From Segatella copri (GTDB taxonomy: Bacteria; Bacteroidota; Bacteroidia; Bacteroidales; Bacteroidaceae), in NCBI RefSeq assembly GCF_009494395.1, contig NZ_VZCB01000080.1, forward strand, positions 1-60,972: DNA of 60,972 nt. Reading direction: 5' to 3'. A model generated the notes under the pieces. The model had not been told where the DNA came from. It did no database searches and saw only the letters and a program-made list of their open reading frames with translations. Positions 26,203 to 35,390 of this stretch are shown one piece after another. Both the position numbers and the translations under genes were made by a program. How positions within the stretch are numbered: the first letter of the stretch is position 1; each line of letters starts with the position of its first letter.

Positions 26203-27012
26203 TTAGTAGTCGTCGTCAGCAACATCTTCTGCATCGTCAAGATCGAGATTCTCCGGGTCTTCGAATGTAGTGCGATAACTCTCTTCGGTCAACTTGTCGT
26301 CGTCGAAGGCATCATCGTCCTCGTCAGGATCGTTGTAGTGATCCTCAATCTCTGGTGCATCCTCATCGTCGTCATCGGTGTCCTCGATATCGTCCTCACG
26401 GTCCAGCTCGTCTTCATCCATGAATTTCATGCGGATCTTCTCTACCTTTGGCTTCTCCTTAGCGAAGATTGCTTCCACCCATGTACCCTTTGGTACAACG
26501 AGTACTTCATAATCATCGGCAAGTTTCTTCTCGTACAAGCCACCTGGTTTCTTCAGGCGGTCCTTAGGAAGGGTAGTGGTACTGATATCAAAGTTGCTCT
26601 CGATGATGTCCTGGATGCTCTGTGGCAAGCTTTCCCATCCGCCACCGAAGTTGCGCTCCAGCAGCTCGATGAGCTTGCTGGCTGTAATATGGCCTACGTT
26701 CTCGTATGTCAGGTCGGTAACGCGCATGATAGGACGCTTCTTGATGGCATACTTCACGTTCTGGTCATCGATACGGAAGGTACCGATCTTGAAGCCACGT
26801 TCTGTTAACTTATCCAGCACCTCTGGGCGATCGACGGTAATCTTCTCCATTTCGAATGCGCTGCGGATAGTGTCTAGATACTTACGCTGGTTGTCCTTCA
26901 GGTCGTTGTCTTTCTCGGCAGCTTCCCAAAGGCGGAAAACATCGTTCTCCTGCACTTCCCATACACTACTCTTTGTGAGAGTCTTGAGTGTTATAACTTT
27001 GTCTTTTTTCAT
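26203..27012 (-). CDS. Protein with long acidic C-terminal tail
   Basis: A 269-residue protein of unknown function. Residues 1-200 look like a folded domain (LWEAAEKDNDLKDNQRKYLD near 29-48; LIELLERNFGGGWESLP near 115-131). Residues 205-269 are an extreme acidic tail dominated by Asp and Glu (EDTDDDDEDAPEIEDHYNDP). Acidic tails of this type occur in DNA mimics and in RNA polymerase delta-like proteins, but no homology is seen. It is transcribed divergently from rarA. Confidence 0.6.
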   Translation of the reverse strand: MKKDKVITLKTLTKSSVWEVQENDVFRLWEAAEKDNDLKDNQRKYLDTIRSAFEMEKITVDRPEVLDKLTERGFKIGTFRIDDQNVKYAIKKRPIMRVTDLTYENVGHITASKLIELLERNFGGGWESLPQSIQDIIESNFDISTTTLPKDRLKKPGGLYEKKLADDYEVLVVPKGTWVEAIFAKEKPKVEKIRMKFMDEDELDREDDIEDTDDDDEDAPEIEDHYNDPDEDDDAFDDDKLTEESYRTTFEDPENLDLDDAEDVADDDY

Positions 27013-27032
27013 TGTCTACTATATTTTGATTG

Positions 27033-27040
27033 CAAAATTA
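27033..27040 (-). promoter_or_regulatory. Promoter -7 box of the acidic-tail protein gene
   Basis: TAATTTTG on the minus strand, 20 bp before the ATG. Confidence 0.55.
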
Positions 27041-27124
27041 AGTACTTCTTTTTATATATCCAAATTTTCCAGCCTATTTTTTTATTTTTCATTGTATTTT
27101 TTGTGTCGGTTTCGTTTTTTTTAT

Positions 27125-27132
27125 TACCTTTG
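27125..27132 (+). promoter_or_regulatory. rarA promoter -7 box abutting the start codon
   Basis: TACCTTTG ends four bases before the rarA ATG at 27137. In this phylum transcription starts about 5-8 bases after the box, so the mRNA would be leaderless or nearly so. Confidence 0.65.
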
Positions 27133-27136
27133 CAGT

Positions 27137-28411
27137 ATGAGTGAACCGTTAGCTGAAAGAATGAGGCCTCACACGCTTGCTGATTATGTCGGTCAGAAGC
27201 ATCTCGTTGGTGAGGGAGCCGTCCTGCGCAAGATGATAGATGCAGGGCGTATATCTTCTTTTATCCTATGGGGACCACCGGGAGTGGGAAAGACTACCTT
27301 GGCGCAGATTGTGGCGCAGACCTTGAAGGTGCCTTTCTATACACTCTCTGCGGTGACCAGTGGCGTAAAGGATGTGCGTGAAGTGATAGAAAAGGCAAAG
27401 AACGGAAGATTCTTCAATTCCGCTTCACCTATTTTATTTATAGATGAGATTCACCGATTCTCCAAGAGTCAGCAGGACTCTCTCCTGGGAGCGGTAGAAA
27501 AAGGAATCGTTACCCTGATTGGTGCTACTACGGAGAATCCTTCGTTCGAAGTCATCAGGCCGTTGCTCTCCAGATGTCAGCTCTATGTCCTGAAACCTTT
27601 GGAAAAGGAAGATCTGGAAGGACTGCTGAATCGTGCCATTACGGAGGATGTGGAACTGAGGGAAAAGCATATTGAACTGAAGGAGAAGGGTGCCTTGCTG
27701 AGATATAGTGGTGGTGATGCCCGCAAGCTGCTCAATATCCTTGAACTCGTGGTTGAATCGGCTGGGTCGAATGATGTGGTCATTACCGACCAGATGGTGG
27801 TACACCAGTTGCAGCAGAATCCGCTGGCTTACGACAAGCAGGGAGAGATGCATTATGACATCATCTCCGCTTTTATCAAGAGTATCCGTGGCAGTGATCC
27901 TGATGCGGCTCTCTATTGGATGGCACGTATGATAGAGGGTGGAGAAGACCCGCAGTTCATCGCCCGAAGGGTGGTTATCAGTGCCAGCGAGGATGTGGGA
28001 CTGGCTAATCCGAACGCCCTGCTGCTGGCGAATGCCGCCTTTGATACGGTAATGAAGATTGGCTGGCCTGAGGCTCGTATCGCACTTGCCGAGGCTGTAG
28101 TTTATCTAGCCACCAGTCCTAAGAGCAATAGTGCCTATCTGGGCGTCAATGAGGCCATTGCTACCGTTAAGCAGACGGGCAATCTGCCTGTGCCTCTGCA
28201 TCTCAGGAATGCGCCTACCAAGCTGATGAAGGACCTTGGCTATCATGATGGCTACAAGTATCCTCACGATTATCCGGGGCATTTCACCGAGCAGCAGTAT
28301 CTGCCGGATGAACTCAGGAATTCGCGATTCTGGTATCCGCAACATTCTCCTTCTGAGGAACGACTCTATAACTGGATGGTAACCTGCTGGGGAGAGCGGT
28401 TTAAGGATTAA
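27137..28411 (+). CDS. rarA: Replication-associated recombination protein A (RarA/MgsA)
   Basis: A 424-residue AAA+ ATPase that acts at stalled replication forks. It starts MSEPLAERMRPHTLADYVGQ; Walker A is WGPPGVGKTTLA, Walker B FIDEIHRF, sensor 1 GATTENPSF, and the C-terminal tetramerisation domain runs to the end (YPHDYPGHFTEQQYLP). The start is set by the family N-terminus; the frame is open upstream but unrelated sequence would be added. It is full length for RarA. Confidence 0.95.
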   Translation: MSEPLAERMRPHTLADYVGQKHLVGEGAVLRKMIDAGRISSFILWGPPGVGKTTLAQIVAQTLKVPFYTLSAVTSGVKDVREVIEKAKNGRFFNSASPILFIDEIHRFSKSQQDSLLGAVEKGIVTLIGATTENPSFEVIRPLLSRCQLYVLKPLEKEDLEGLLNRAITEDVELREKHIELKEKGALLRYSGGDARKLLNILELVVESAGSNDVVITDQMVVHQLQQNPLAYDKQGEMHYDIISAFIKSIRGSDPDAALYWMARMIEGGEDPQFIARRVVISASEDVGLANPNALLLANAAFDTVMKIGWPEARIALAEAVVYLATSPKSNSAYLGVNEAIATVKQTGNLPVPLHLRNAPTKLMKDLGYHDGYKYPHDYPGHFTEQQYLPDELRNSRFWYPQHSPSEERLYNWMVTCWGERFKD

Positions 28412-28470
28412 CAATTTATAATTGATAATTTACAATTTATAATTGATATTTTTAACTGATAGAAAATCAT
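28412..28470 (+). repeat. Duplicated CAATTTATAATTGATA
   Basis: Two direct copies follow the rarA stop. Similar AATTGATAATTTA words occur at 29150-29170 and 45490-45530; these are simple intergenic repeats. Confidence 0.55.
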
Positions 28471-28502
28471 ATAATTGAAAACAACTAACTGTTACGAGAA
28501 AA

Positions 28503-29153
28503 ATGACTATTCATAATGACCCGGAACTGGTGATGACGCTTCAGAGTGTCATTGAGTTCATAGGAACCTTTGCGTTTGCCCTTTCGGGCATCCGACTTGC
28601 CGCCACCAAGCATTACGACTGGCTGGGCGGATTTGTGTGTGGTGTGGCTGTTGCCATCGGTGGCGGAACCATCCGTGATGTGATGTTGGGTCAGACTCCT
28701 TTCTGGATGTCGAGTCCAATCTATCTTCTGTTTACGCTGCTGGCTCAGCTAGTAGTCATCGTCTGCCATCATTATCTGAAGCGTCTCGATAACACCTGGT
28801 TTCTTTTCGATACGCTCGGTCTGGCGCTTTTCAATATTGCAGGAATTCAGAAGACCCTTGATTGCGGCTTCCCGTTCTGGGTGGCAATCATCATGGGTTG
28901 TATTACGGGTTCTTTCGGTGGAGTAATCCGTGATGTGCTTCTCAATGAGGAGCCGGTTATCTTCCGCAAGGAGATTTATGCGATGGCTTGCGTCATCGGT
29001 GGTCTCGTCTACTGGGGATTCAGTTGTCTGGACGTGAGTCTCTACGTAACGGTGGTTGCTTCCTTCGTTACTGTATGTGCCATCCGTCTGCTTGCAGTGA
29101 AATACCACATCTCGCTGCCTACATTGCGGGATGAGGATGAGAAGGATAATTAA
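28503..29153 (+). CDS. TRIC-family cation channel-like protein (UPF0126/YadS)
   Basis: A 216-residue inner-membrane protein with six to seven predicted membrane helices and two inverted copies of the glycine-rich motif, GGGTIRDVM and GGVIRDVLL, characteristic of prokaryotic trimeric intracellular cation channels. It probably conducts monovalent cations. It is followed by the GHL10 gene with a 31-bp gap. Confidence 0.88.
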   Translation: MTIHNDPELVMTLQSVIEFIGTFAFALSGIRLAATKHYDWLGGFVCGVAVAIGGGTIRDVMLGQTPFWMSSPIYLLFTLLAQLVVIVCHHYLKRLDNTWFLFDTLGLALFNIAGIQKTLDCGFPFWVAIIMGCITGSFGGVIRDVLLNEEPVIFRKEIYAMACVIGGLVYWGFSCLDVSLYVTVVASFVTVCAIRLLAVKYHISLPTLRDEDEKDN

Positions 29154-29184
29154 TAATTGATAATTAAACATTAAACAATACTAC

Positions 29185-30693
29185 ATGAGAAGAGAGAAAA
29201 TCTTTGGATTGCTGATTCTGGCGATGATGCTGATGTTTCAGACTTCGCTGATGGCACAAAACAAGCGAGAGTTTCGTGGCGCATGGATACAGTGTGTCAA
29301 CGGACAGTATTTAGGTAAGAGTACGCAGCAGATTCAAGCTATGCTCACCAGACAGCTGGATGAATTGCAGAAGGATGGTGTGAATGCCATCATCTTCCAG
29401 GTGCGTGCTGAGTGTGATGCGCTCTATGCCAGTGAGTATGAACCATGGAGCCGTTATCTGACGGGTGTGCAGGGAAAGGCTCCTTCTCCTTACTGGGATC
29501 CGCTGCAGTGGATGATTGAGCAGTGCCACAAGCGTGGTATGGAACTTCATGCCTGGATCAATCCGTTCCGTGCCAAGCACAGTTCTACTCCTTATGCCAA
29601 TCTCTCACCTAAGAGTGTTGTCAAGCAGCAGCCTGAACTTTGCTTCAAGTATGACAACCTGGTGCTTCTCAATCCGGCTTTGCGAGAGGCTACTGAGTAT
29701 ACTTGCCGTATTGCAGCTGATATTGTAGGAAGATATGATATCGATGGATTCCATATTGATGATTATTTCTATCCTTATCCTGTAGCAGGCAAGCAGATTC
29801 CGGATCAGGCGCTCTACAGACAGCATCCTAGAGGATTCCGCAATATCGGTGATTGGCGCCGTGACAATGTAAGCCGATTTGTTCAGGAATTGGGTGAAAC
29901 CATTCATACCATCAAGCCTTGGGTGAAGTTTGGTGTTTCTCCTTTCGGTATTTATCGCAACAAGCGTACCGATCCTAACGGTTCTGAGACCTACGGCTTG
30001 CAGAACTATGATGATCTCTATGCTGATGTGTTGCTCTGGGTGAACAATGGATTTGTTGACTATACCGTGCCTCAGCTGTATTGGGAAATTGGCAACAAGG
30101 CGGCAGACTATAAGACGCTCATCACCTGGTGGAACAAGCATGCCGGCAACCGTCCTCTCTATATCGGTGAAGACATTGAGCGTACTGCCAAGCATGCTGA
30201 TCCTGGAAATCCTCGCAGTCATCAGTTGCCTGCCAAGCACCGTCTGCACCAGCAGATGAGCAATGTGCAGGGTACTGTGTTATGGTATGCTAAGACTGCC
30301 GCTGATAATGTGGGCAATATCGGCCATACGCTCCGCAACAATTATTGGAAGTATCCGGCTCTTCCTCCATTGATGCCTTTCCTGGATGATAAGAATCCTA
30401 AAAAGGTAAAGGGAATCAAGCTGCACTGGACGGAATTTGGTCCGCTGCTTGTATGGAAAGCTCCAAGATGGAAAAAGAAGAAATGGGGTGATGAAGCGAA
30501 TCGTTTTGCAGTCTACCGTTTCAGAAAGGGAGAGAAGATTGATCTCCGTAATGTGAAGGCTTTGCAGAAGATAACCTACGATCCTTTCTATAAGGTGAAG
30601 TACGAGAAGGGAAAACAGTATGTTTATGTAGTGACAGCTCTTGACAGAGTAGGTAATGAGAGTAAGGGAAAGAAAGTCAAGGTTTCATTCTAG
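29185..30693 (+). CDS. Glycosyl-hydrolase-like family 10 protein (GHL10, DUF187)
   Basis: A 502-residue exported protein: signal peptide residues 1-24 (ending LMAQ), then a TIM-barrel GHL10 domain beginning REFRGAWIQCVNGQYL, with acidic clusters DGFHIDDYFYPYP and FGVSPFGIYRN in the presumed active site, and a C-terminal fibronectin-like segment (about residues 405-500). Relatives include YngK; substrates are thought to be peptidoglycan or other surface glycans. A strong terminator follows. Confidence 0.88.
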   Translation: MRREKIFGLLILAMMLMFQTSLMAQNKREFRGAWIQCVNGQYLGKSTQQIQAMLTRQLDELQKDGVNAIIFQVRAECDALYASEYEPWSRYLTGVQGKAPSPYWDPLQWMIEQCHKRGMELHAWINPFRAKHSSTPYANLSPKSVVKQQPELCFKYDNLVLLNPALREATEYTCRIAADIVGRYDIDGFHIDDYFYPYPVAGKQIPDQALYRQHPRGFRNIGDWRRDNVSRFVQELGETIHTIKPWVKFGVSPFGIYRNKRTDPNGSETYGLQNYDDLYADVLLWVNNGFVDYTVPQLYWEIGNKAADYKTLITWWNKHAGNRPLYIGEDIERTAKHADPGNPRSHQLPAKHRLHQQMSNVQGTVLWYAKTAADNVGNIGHTLRNNYWKYPALPPLMPFLDDKNPKKVKGIKLHWTEFGPLLVWKAPRWKKKKWGDEANRFAVYRFRKGEKIDLRNVKALQKITYDPFYKVKYEKGKQYVYVVTALDRVGNESKGKKVKVSF

Positions 30694-30725
30694 CTTCATT
30701 CGGTTAATCCGATGATATGATTAAT

Positions 30726-30760
30726 AAGCCCCGGAAGTCATTATCAGACTTCCGGGGCTT
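30726..30760. terminator. Bidirectional terminator
   Basis: AAGCCCCGGAAGTC (30726-30739) and its exact complement GACTTCCGGGGCTT (30747-30760), flanked by A and T runs; it serves the convergent GHL10 and PFL genes. Confidence 0.92.
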
Positions 30761-30783
30761 TTACTATATATAGGAACTAAATG

Positions 30784-32148
30784 TTAGTTCTTGAAACTGT
30801 GGATAGGAGCTGGGATGCGACCTAAACGGTTGATAAATGCCTCGCAGCTGAACTTGTTCACTGGCATGATAGGAGCGTGACCCAGCAAGCCACCGAAGTC
30901 TACATTGTCACCAACCTTCATTCCTACAACAGGGATGACGCGGACGGCTGTGGTCTTCTGGTTGACCATACCGATAGCAGCCTCGTCGGCAATGATGCCG
31001 GAAACTGTTGTGGCAGGAGTATCTCCCGGAATGGCAATCATATCGAGACCTACAGAACATACGCAGGTCATAGCCTCCAGCTTTTCGATGGTCAGTGCAC
31101 CCGCCTCAACGGCATTGATCATACCCTGGTCTTCACTGACAGGAATGAAAGCACCGCTCAAACCGCCAACGTATGATGACGCCATGATACCGCCCTTCTT
31201 TACCTGGTCGTTCAGGAGAGCAAGAGCTGCTGTAGTTCCAGGAGCACCTGCATGCTCAAGACCGATGAGTTCGAGGATATCAGCAACACTGTCACCGATG
31301 GCTGGAGTAGGAGCCAGAGAGAGGTCGATGATGCCGAATGGTACGTTGAGACGGCGTGAAGCCTCCTTAGCAACCAACTGACCTACACGGGTAATCTTGA
31401 AGGCAGTGCGCTTGATGGTTTCGCAGAGAACCTCGAAGCTTTCGCCCTTCACCTTCTCCAATGCATACTTTACTACACCCGGACCGCTGACACCAACGCT
31501 TACTACAGCATCAGCCTCTGAAACACCGTGGAAGGCACCAGCCATGAATGGGTTGTCATCAGGAGCATTGCAGAGAACAACAAGCTTGGCGCAGCCCAAA
31601 GAACCATTTTCCTTGGTAGCTTCAGCCGTATCCTTGATGATTTCTCCCATCAGACGGACAGCATCCATGTTGATTCCGGTCTTGGTAGAACCCACGTTGA
31701 CAGAGCTGCAGACGAAATCTGTCTGAGCCATTGCCTGTGGGATAGAACGGATAAGGAGTTCATCGCTCTTGCTCATACCCTTGCTTACGATGGCAGAGTA
31801 ACCACCGAGGAAGTTGACACCGAGTTCCTTGGCACACTTGTCGAGGGTCTTGGCAACCTTCACGTAGTCGTCTGTAGTCTTGCATGCAGAGCCGCCTACC
31901 AGAGAGATAGGAGTGATGGAGATACGCTTGTTGACGATAGGCACTCCAAATTCCTTGGAAATATCTTCGCCCGTCTTCACCAGGTTCTTAGCGAGTCGTG
32001 TAATCTTATTATGTATATTCTGACAGAGTTCCTCCACATCGGTAGAAGCGCAGTCCAGGAGATTGATACCCATGGTGATGGTGCGCACATCGAAGTTTTC
32101 CTGCTCTATCATCTTATTGGTTTCGATAACCTCAGATATATTGATCAT
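30784..32148 (-). CDS. PFL-like family protein (UPF0210/DUF711)
   Basis: A 454-residue cytoplasmic protein of the UPF0210 family, whose fold resembles pyruvate formate-lyase; it has no known activity. Typical segments include [22 protein letters not shown] residues near the N-terminus and [20 protein letters not shown]. It lies 44 bp behind an ACT-domain gene; UPF0210 and this ACT protein (UPF0237) are adjacent in many bacteria, which points to joint function, possibly amino-acid responsive. Confidence 0.92.
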   Translation of the reverse strand: MINISEVIETNKMIEQENFDVRTITMGINLLDCASTDVEELCQNIHNKITRLAKNLVKTGEDISKEFGVPIVNKRISITPISLVGGSACKTTDDYVKVAKTLDKCAKELGVNFLGGYSAIVSKGMSKSDELLIRSIPQAMAQTDFVCSSVNVGSTKTGINMDAVRLMGEIIKDTAEATKENGSLGCAKLVVLCNAPDDNPFMAGAFHGVSEADAVVSVGVSGPGVVKYALEKVKGESFEVLCETIKRTAFKITRVGQLVAKEASRRLNVPFGIIDLSLAPTPAIGDSVADILELIGLEHAGAPGTTAALALLNDQVKKGGIMASSYVGGLSGAFIPVSEDQGMINAVEAGALTIEKLEAMTCVCSVGLDMIAIPGDTPATTVSGIIADEAAIGMVNQKTTAVRVIPVVGMKVGDNVDFGGLLGHAPIMPVNKFSCEAFINRLGRIPAPIHSFKN

Positions 32149-32192
32149 ACTTTCAAAATTTAGCTATTGATTATAAACTTTTGGATTCTTGC

Positions 32193-32465
32193 TTAGATTC
32201 TGTGCATCATGTTAAAGATTTCCTCGCGCTGGCATTTCACCTGCACGCCGAGTTCCTTACCCACGTTGGCAAGTTCATCAGCAACCTCTTCAAACGATTT
32301 TGTCATCTTGCCCATATCTACAATCATCATCATGTTAAAATACTCCTGTACGATGGTCTGAGAGATATCAAGAATGTTGATGCTGTTCTCTGCCAAATAA
32401 GTACAAACCTTGGCGATGATACCAACGGTATCCTTTCCCACTACTGTAATAATCGTTCTGTTCAT
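32193..32465 (-). CDS. ACT-domain protein (UPF0237, GcvR-like)
   Basis: A 90-residue ACT-domain protein starting MNRTIITVVGKDTVGIIAKV, with the fold complete and no extra domain. ACT domains bind small ligands, usually amino acids, at dimer interfaces. It is the first gene of a two-gene unit with the PFL-like gene and has its own promoter. Confidence 0.92.
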   Translation of the reverse strand: MNRTIITVVGKDTVGIIAKVCTYLAENSINILDISQTIVQEYFNMMMIVDMGKMTKSFEEVADELANVGKELGVQVKCQREEIFNMMHRI

Positions 32466-32515
32466 GATTATAGCTTTTTATTGTTATACTTTTGTTCTTA
32501 ATATGTTTTATGCCA

Positions 32516-32547
32516 CAAAAGTACAACTATTTTGTCAGACTGCCAAA
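32516..32547 (-). promoter_or_regulatory. Promoter of the ACT-PFL unit
   Basis: TTTG (32544-32547), 20 bp, TACTTTTG (32516-32523) on the minus strand. Confidence 0.8.
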
Positions 32548-32550
32548 TAA

Positions 32551-32593
32551 AAAAAAGAAAACTTGCAAAATAACTGATATTTTGCAAGTTTTC
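32551..32593 (-). terminator. mltG terminator
   Basis: GAAAACTTGCAAAATA (32557-32572) and its exact complement (32578-32593) around ACTGA; on the minus strand it is followed by a long T run. It abuts the promoter of the next unit. Confidence 0.88.
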
Positions 32594-32626
32594 TCTGCTT
32601 GTATTCTAAATAATTGATACTTCTAA

Positions 32627-33688
32627 TTATTTGATACCTCTTTCATTCAATGCCTTTGAATATTTAGCAGCATTCTGCAGGTGCTCCTGATAAGTGCGTG
32701 CAAAATTATGGGTGCCGCTGAAATCCTCCTTGGCGCACATGTAGAGATAATCGTGCTTGACGAGGTTGAGAACAGCGTCAATGCCAGCTACTGAAGGGAT
32801 GCGGATAGGTCCTGGTGGCAATCCCGGATTCACATAGGTATTGTATGGACTCTTGATGCGCAGCAGATTGTTGTAGATGCGCTTCAGGTCGAATCGCTTC
32901 CAGGCGTATTTGATGGTTGGATCTGCCTGCAGCGGCATTCCTTCCGGATATTCTGCATTGCGCAGCTTGAAGCGGTTGTAGTACATTCCGGCAATCATCG
33001 GCTTCTCGCCGTTGTTGGCTGTTTCTTCGTCCACGATGCTTGCGATGGTGATGACTTCTACCGGAGTCAGCTGCAGAGCCTTTGCCTTCTGCGTACGGTC
33101 TTCATTCCAGAACTTCTCGCTTTCCTTCTTCATTCGGTCGAGCAGCTTTTCTACGGATGAGTTCCAGTAGATGTCGTAGGTGTTCGGGATGAACATGCAG
33201 GCGATGGTGGTGGTGTCGTAACCATACTTCTCGCAGGTAGCCTCATCGGTCAGCGCCTGGAGAATGGAGGTGCTGTCTATCATCAGCTTCTTGCTGAGTT
33301 CTACCGACAGTTTGTCCAGTGTACGTACGGAAGGCAGTGTGAGGTTGATTGGTTCCTGCAGTCCGTTCTTCATGTGTCGCCACACCTTCAGTGCGCCTTC
33401 TCCCGGATGGATGGCGTAGCGTCCGGTATGGATATGCTCCGCATATCCGAAGTGATGGGTCAGGGTCTTGAATGCCTGATACGGGAAACTGTTGTCTATC
33501 GGTTCCACCTTTTTATATACAGAGTCTATATTGTCGTCTGTGTCAATATAGACATACTGCGTATTGCTGCTCTTCGAGAAAGAGGAGAAGCAGTAGAGGT
33601 AACCAACAATGGCAACTATCACGATGCATGCGATGGCACCGTAGAGATAGAGCTTAGAAACTGATTTTTTCATTTTCTTTGTATTCAT
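32627..33688 (-). CDS. mltG: Endolytic peptidoglycan transglycosylase MltG
   Basis: A 353-residue inner-membrane protein: basic start, one membrane helix (residues 13-32), LysM-like region, then the YceG/MltG catalytic domain with the Glu in VITIASIVDEET and the pattern IAGMYYNRF...MPLQADPTIKYA. It cleaves nascent glycan strands to end their elongation. Length and order are normal. A second ATG at residue 6 is possible. Confidence 0.95.
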   Translation of the reverse strand: MNTKKMKKSVSKLYLYGAIACIVIVAIVGYLYCFSSFSKSSNTQYVYIDTDDNIDSVYKKVEPIDNSFPYQAFKTLTHHFGYAEHIHTGRYAIHPGEGALKVWRHMKNGLQEPINLTLPSVRTLDKLSVELSKKLMIDSTSILQALTDEATCEKYGYDTTTIACMFIPNTYDIYWNSSVEKLLDRMKKESEKFWNEDRTQKAKALQLTPVEVITIASIVDEETANNGEKPMIAGMYYNRFKLRNAEYPEGMPLQADPTIKYAWKRFDLKRIYNNLLRIKSPYNTYVNPGLPPGPIRIPSVAGIDAVLNLVKHDYLYMCAKEDFSGTHNFARTYQEHLQNAAKYSKALNERGIK

Positions 33689-33753
33689 TTTTGTTTTGCT
33701 TCACTTTTTTTCTGTTCAATCCTATCATAAACATGATATTGCGTTCTTATCTG

Positions 33754-33761
33754 CAAAAGTA
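33754..33761 (-). promoter_or_regulatory. mltG promoter -7 box
   Basis: TACTTTTG on the minus strand, about 66 bp before the ATG. Confidence 0.55.
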
Positions 33762-33867
33762 CTGCAAAAATGGGAAATGGCAAAGTATCGTCAATTAAAT
33801 TAGGTTAAAAAGCCTCTCTCGTTGTCAATTTCTTATGTTTCTCTTTTTCTCTTTCAAAAAAAATATT

Positions 33868-33875
33868 TACTTTTG
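33868..33875 (+). promoter_or_regulatory. Promoter -7 box of the CBM20-HAD gene
   Basis: TACTTTTG; the leader to the ATG at 33971 is about 90 nt, contains a CTGTGC...GCACAG pairing (about 33896-33931), and ends with AGGAGAAAGAAAGC, one of the few Shine-Dalgarno-like sites in the window. Confidence 0.6.
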
Positions 33876-33970
33876 CGGTCGACATACGGAAATCCTGTGC
33901 GATGGGGATACTGATGGTTTCCTGCACAGTGATTTGTTGAATCAATAAGAATAACTAGGAGAAAGAAAGC

Positions 33971-35353
33971 ATGAAGATAAATTTTTCTTTACCATATAAG
34001 GCTCATTGGGGCGAGATGCTATGTGTGAATCTCACCTTTTATTCTTCAAGGGGAGCCAGTCAGGAGGTGAAACTCCTGATGAGTACCCGGGATGGTTATC
34101 ACTGGATGGTGGAAACTTCTACCCGTGAAAACCGCCAGCATCCCTTTGATCTGATTTACTATTATTATACGGTGGTTGATGAAGACGGCAAGGTGCTCCG
34201 TACGGAATCGGTTGATTCGCCGAGAGTATACGTATATGATTCTTCCAAGAGTTATATCTTTGACGATTTCTGGCTGGAGGAGAAGCCGGCAGCCCGCATG
34301 GCTACAGCCATCGGCAGAACTCCCAAAGTGGATGTGGAATCGTATGAGCGCATGGAATGTATGCCGCTCTTCGGCGAGACAATCATCTTCAAGGTTCATG
34401 CTCCCCGTCTTCACGAAGGTGAAGCGATTGCCTTATTGGGCAATCATCCTACGCTGGGCAACTGGAACATCGACCATTTCCTGCAGATGAAGTCTCTGGG
34501 CAAGCATGAATGGGTATTGTCGGTCAATGTGGCTCCGATTGATGCTCCGATAGAATTCAAGTACATCATTGTGAATACGGACACCCAGCGATTCAAGCGC
34601 TGGGAGTATGGTGGAAACCGTACGCTTGACGAGCGTATCTATCAGGACGAGGTTCATGTGCTTCATGGCGGTGATTTCCGCATCAAGAAGTTCCCGCCAC
34701 ATGCTCAGTTTGACTTTGAGACATACGTCTTCGACCTTGACGGCACCCTGATTTCATCTCTTGAAGATCTGGCTTCCAGCTGCAATTATGCCCTGCGGGC
34801 GAATCAGTTGCCTGAGCGTTCCATTGAAGAAGTGAGAATGATGGTGGGCAACGGTGTGAAGTTGCTGATGGAGCGTGCGATAGGAAAGGAACGGCTGGAG
34901 TCGGGCGAGGTGGATTTCGACCGTGTGTTCCAGGACTTCCGAAATCATTATATGGTTCATAATCTGGACGAGACTGCTCCTTATCCTGGAATCATGGACA
35001 TGCTGAAAGAGCTGAAGGCGCGCGGCAAGAACATCGCCGTGGTCAGCAACAAGTTCTATGCTGCTACGGAGGAACTCTGCCGCCATTTCTTCGGAGACCT
35101 TGTAGACGTAGCCATCGGTGAACGGGAGGGCATTGAGAAGAAGCCGGCTCCGGACACCGTGAACGAAGCACTCAGACTGTTGCATGCGGACAGGGAGACT
35201 GCTGTATATATCGGTGACAGTGATGTGGACGTGATGACGGCACGCAACAGTCACATGCCTTGCATCAGCGTGCTCTGGGGCTTCCGCGACTGCGATTTCC
35301 TGTCAGAGCATGGGGCAACTATCTATGTCAGTGCTCCTGACCAGCTGCTCTGA
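33971..35353 (+). CDS. Starch-binding (CBM20-like) and HAD phosphatase fusion
   Basis: A 460-residue protein of unusual composition. Residues 1-104 resemble the first CBM20-like module of Bacteroidota 4-alpha-glucanotransferases (start MKINFSLPYKAHWGE, end SYIFDDFWL). Residues 135-238 are a second CBM20-like module with LLGNHPTLGNWN and PIEFKYIIVN. Residues 248-460 are a HAD-superfamily phosphatase like phosphoglycolate phosphatase or beta-phosphoglucomutase: DLDGTL (Asp255 nucleophile, Asp257), VVSNK, KKPAPDTV and YIGDSDVDVMTA. No signal peptide. It would act on a sugar phosphate while bound to alpha-glucan; glgB lies 2.8 kb downstream. The substrate is unknown. Confidence 0.85.
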   Translation: MKINFSLPYKAHWGEMLCVNLTFYSSRGASQEVKLLMSTRDGYHWMVETSTRENRQHPFDLIYYYYTVVDEDGKVLRTESVDSPRVYVYDSSKSYIFDDFWLEEKPAARMATAIGRTPKVDVESYERMECMPLFGETIIFKVHAPRLHEGEAIALLGNHPTLGNWNIDHFLQMKSLGKHEWVLSVNVAPIDAPIEFKYIIVNTDTQRFKRWEYGGNRTLDERIYQDEVHVLHGGDFRIKKFPPHAQFDFETYVFDLDGTLISSLEDLASSCNYALRANQLPERSIEEVRMMVGNGVKLLMERAIGKERLESGEVDFDRVFQDFRNHYMVHNLDETAPYPGIMDMLKELKARGKNIAVVSNKFYAATEELCRHFFGDLVDVAIGEREGIEKKPAPDTVNEALRLLHADRETAVYIGDSDVDVMTARNSHMPCISVLWGFRDCDFLSEHGATIYVSAPDQLL

Positions 35354-35390
35354 TGATTGTCGGATATTATATAAAAAGTATTGATGAGCA

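Noticed and set aside
33971..35353. Assembly artefact joining two genes
   Set aside because: The frame is continuous, linker residues 239-248 look natural, and there is no trace of a start or frameshift between modules; treated as a true fusion pending comparison.
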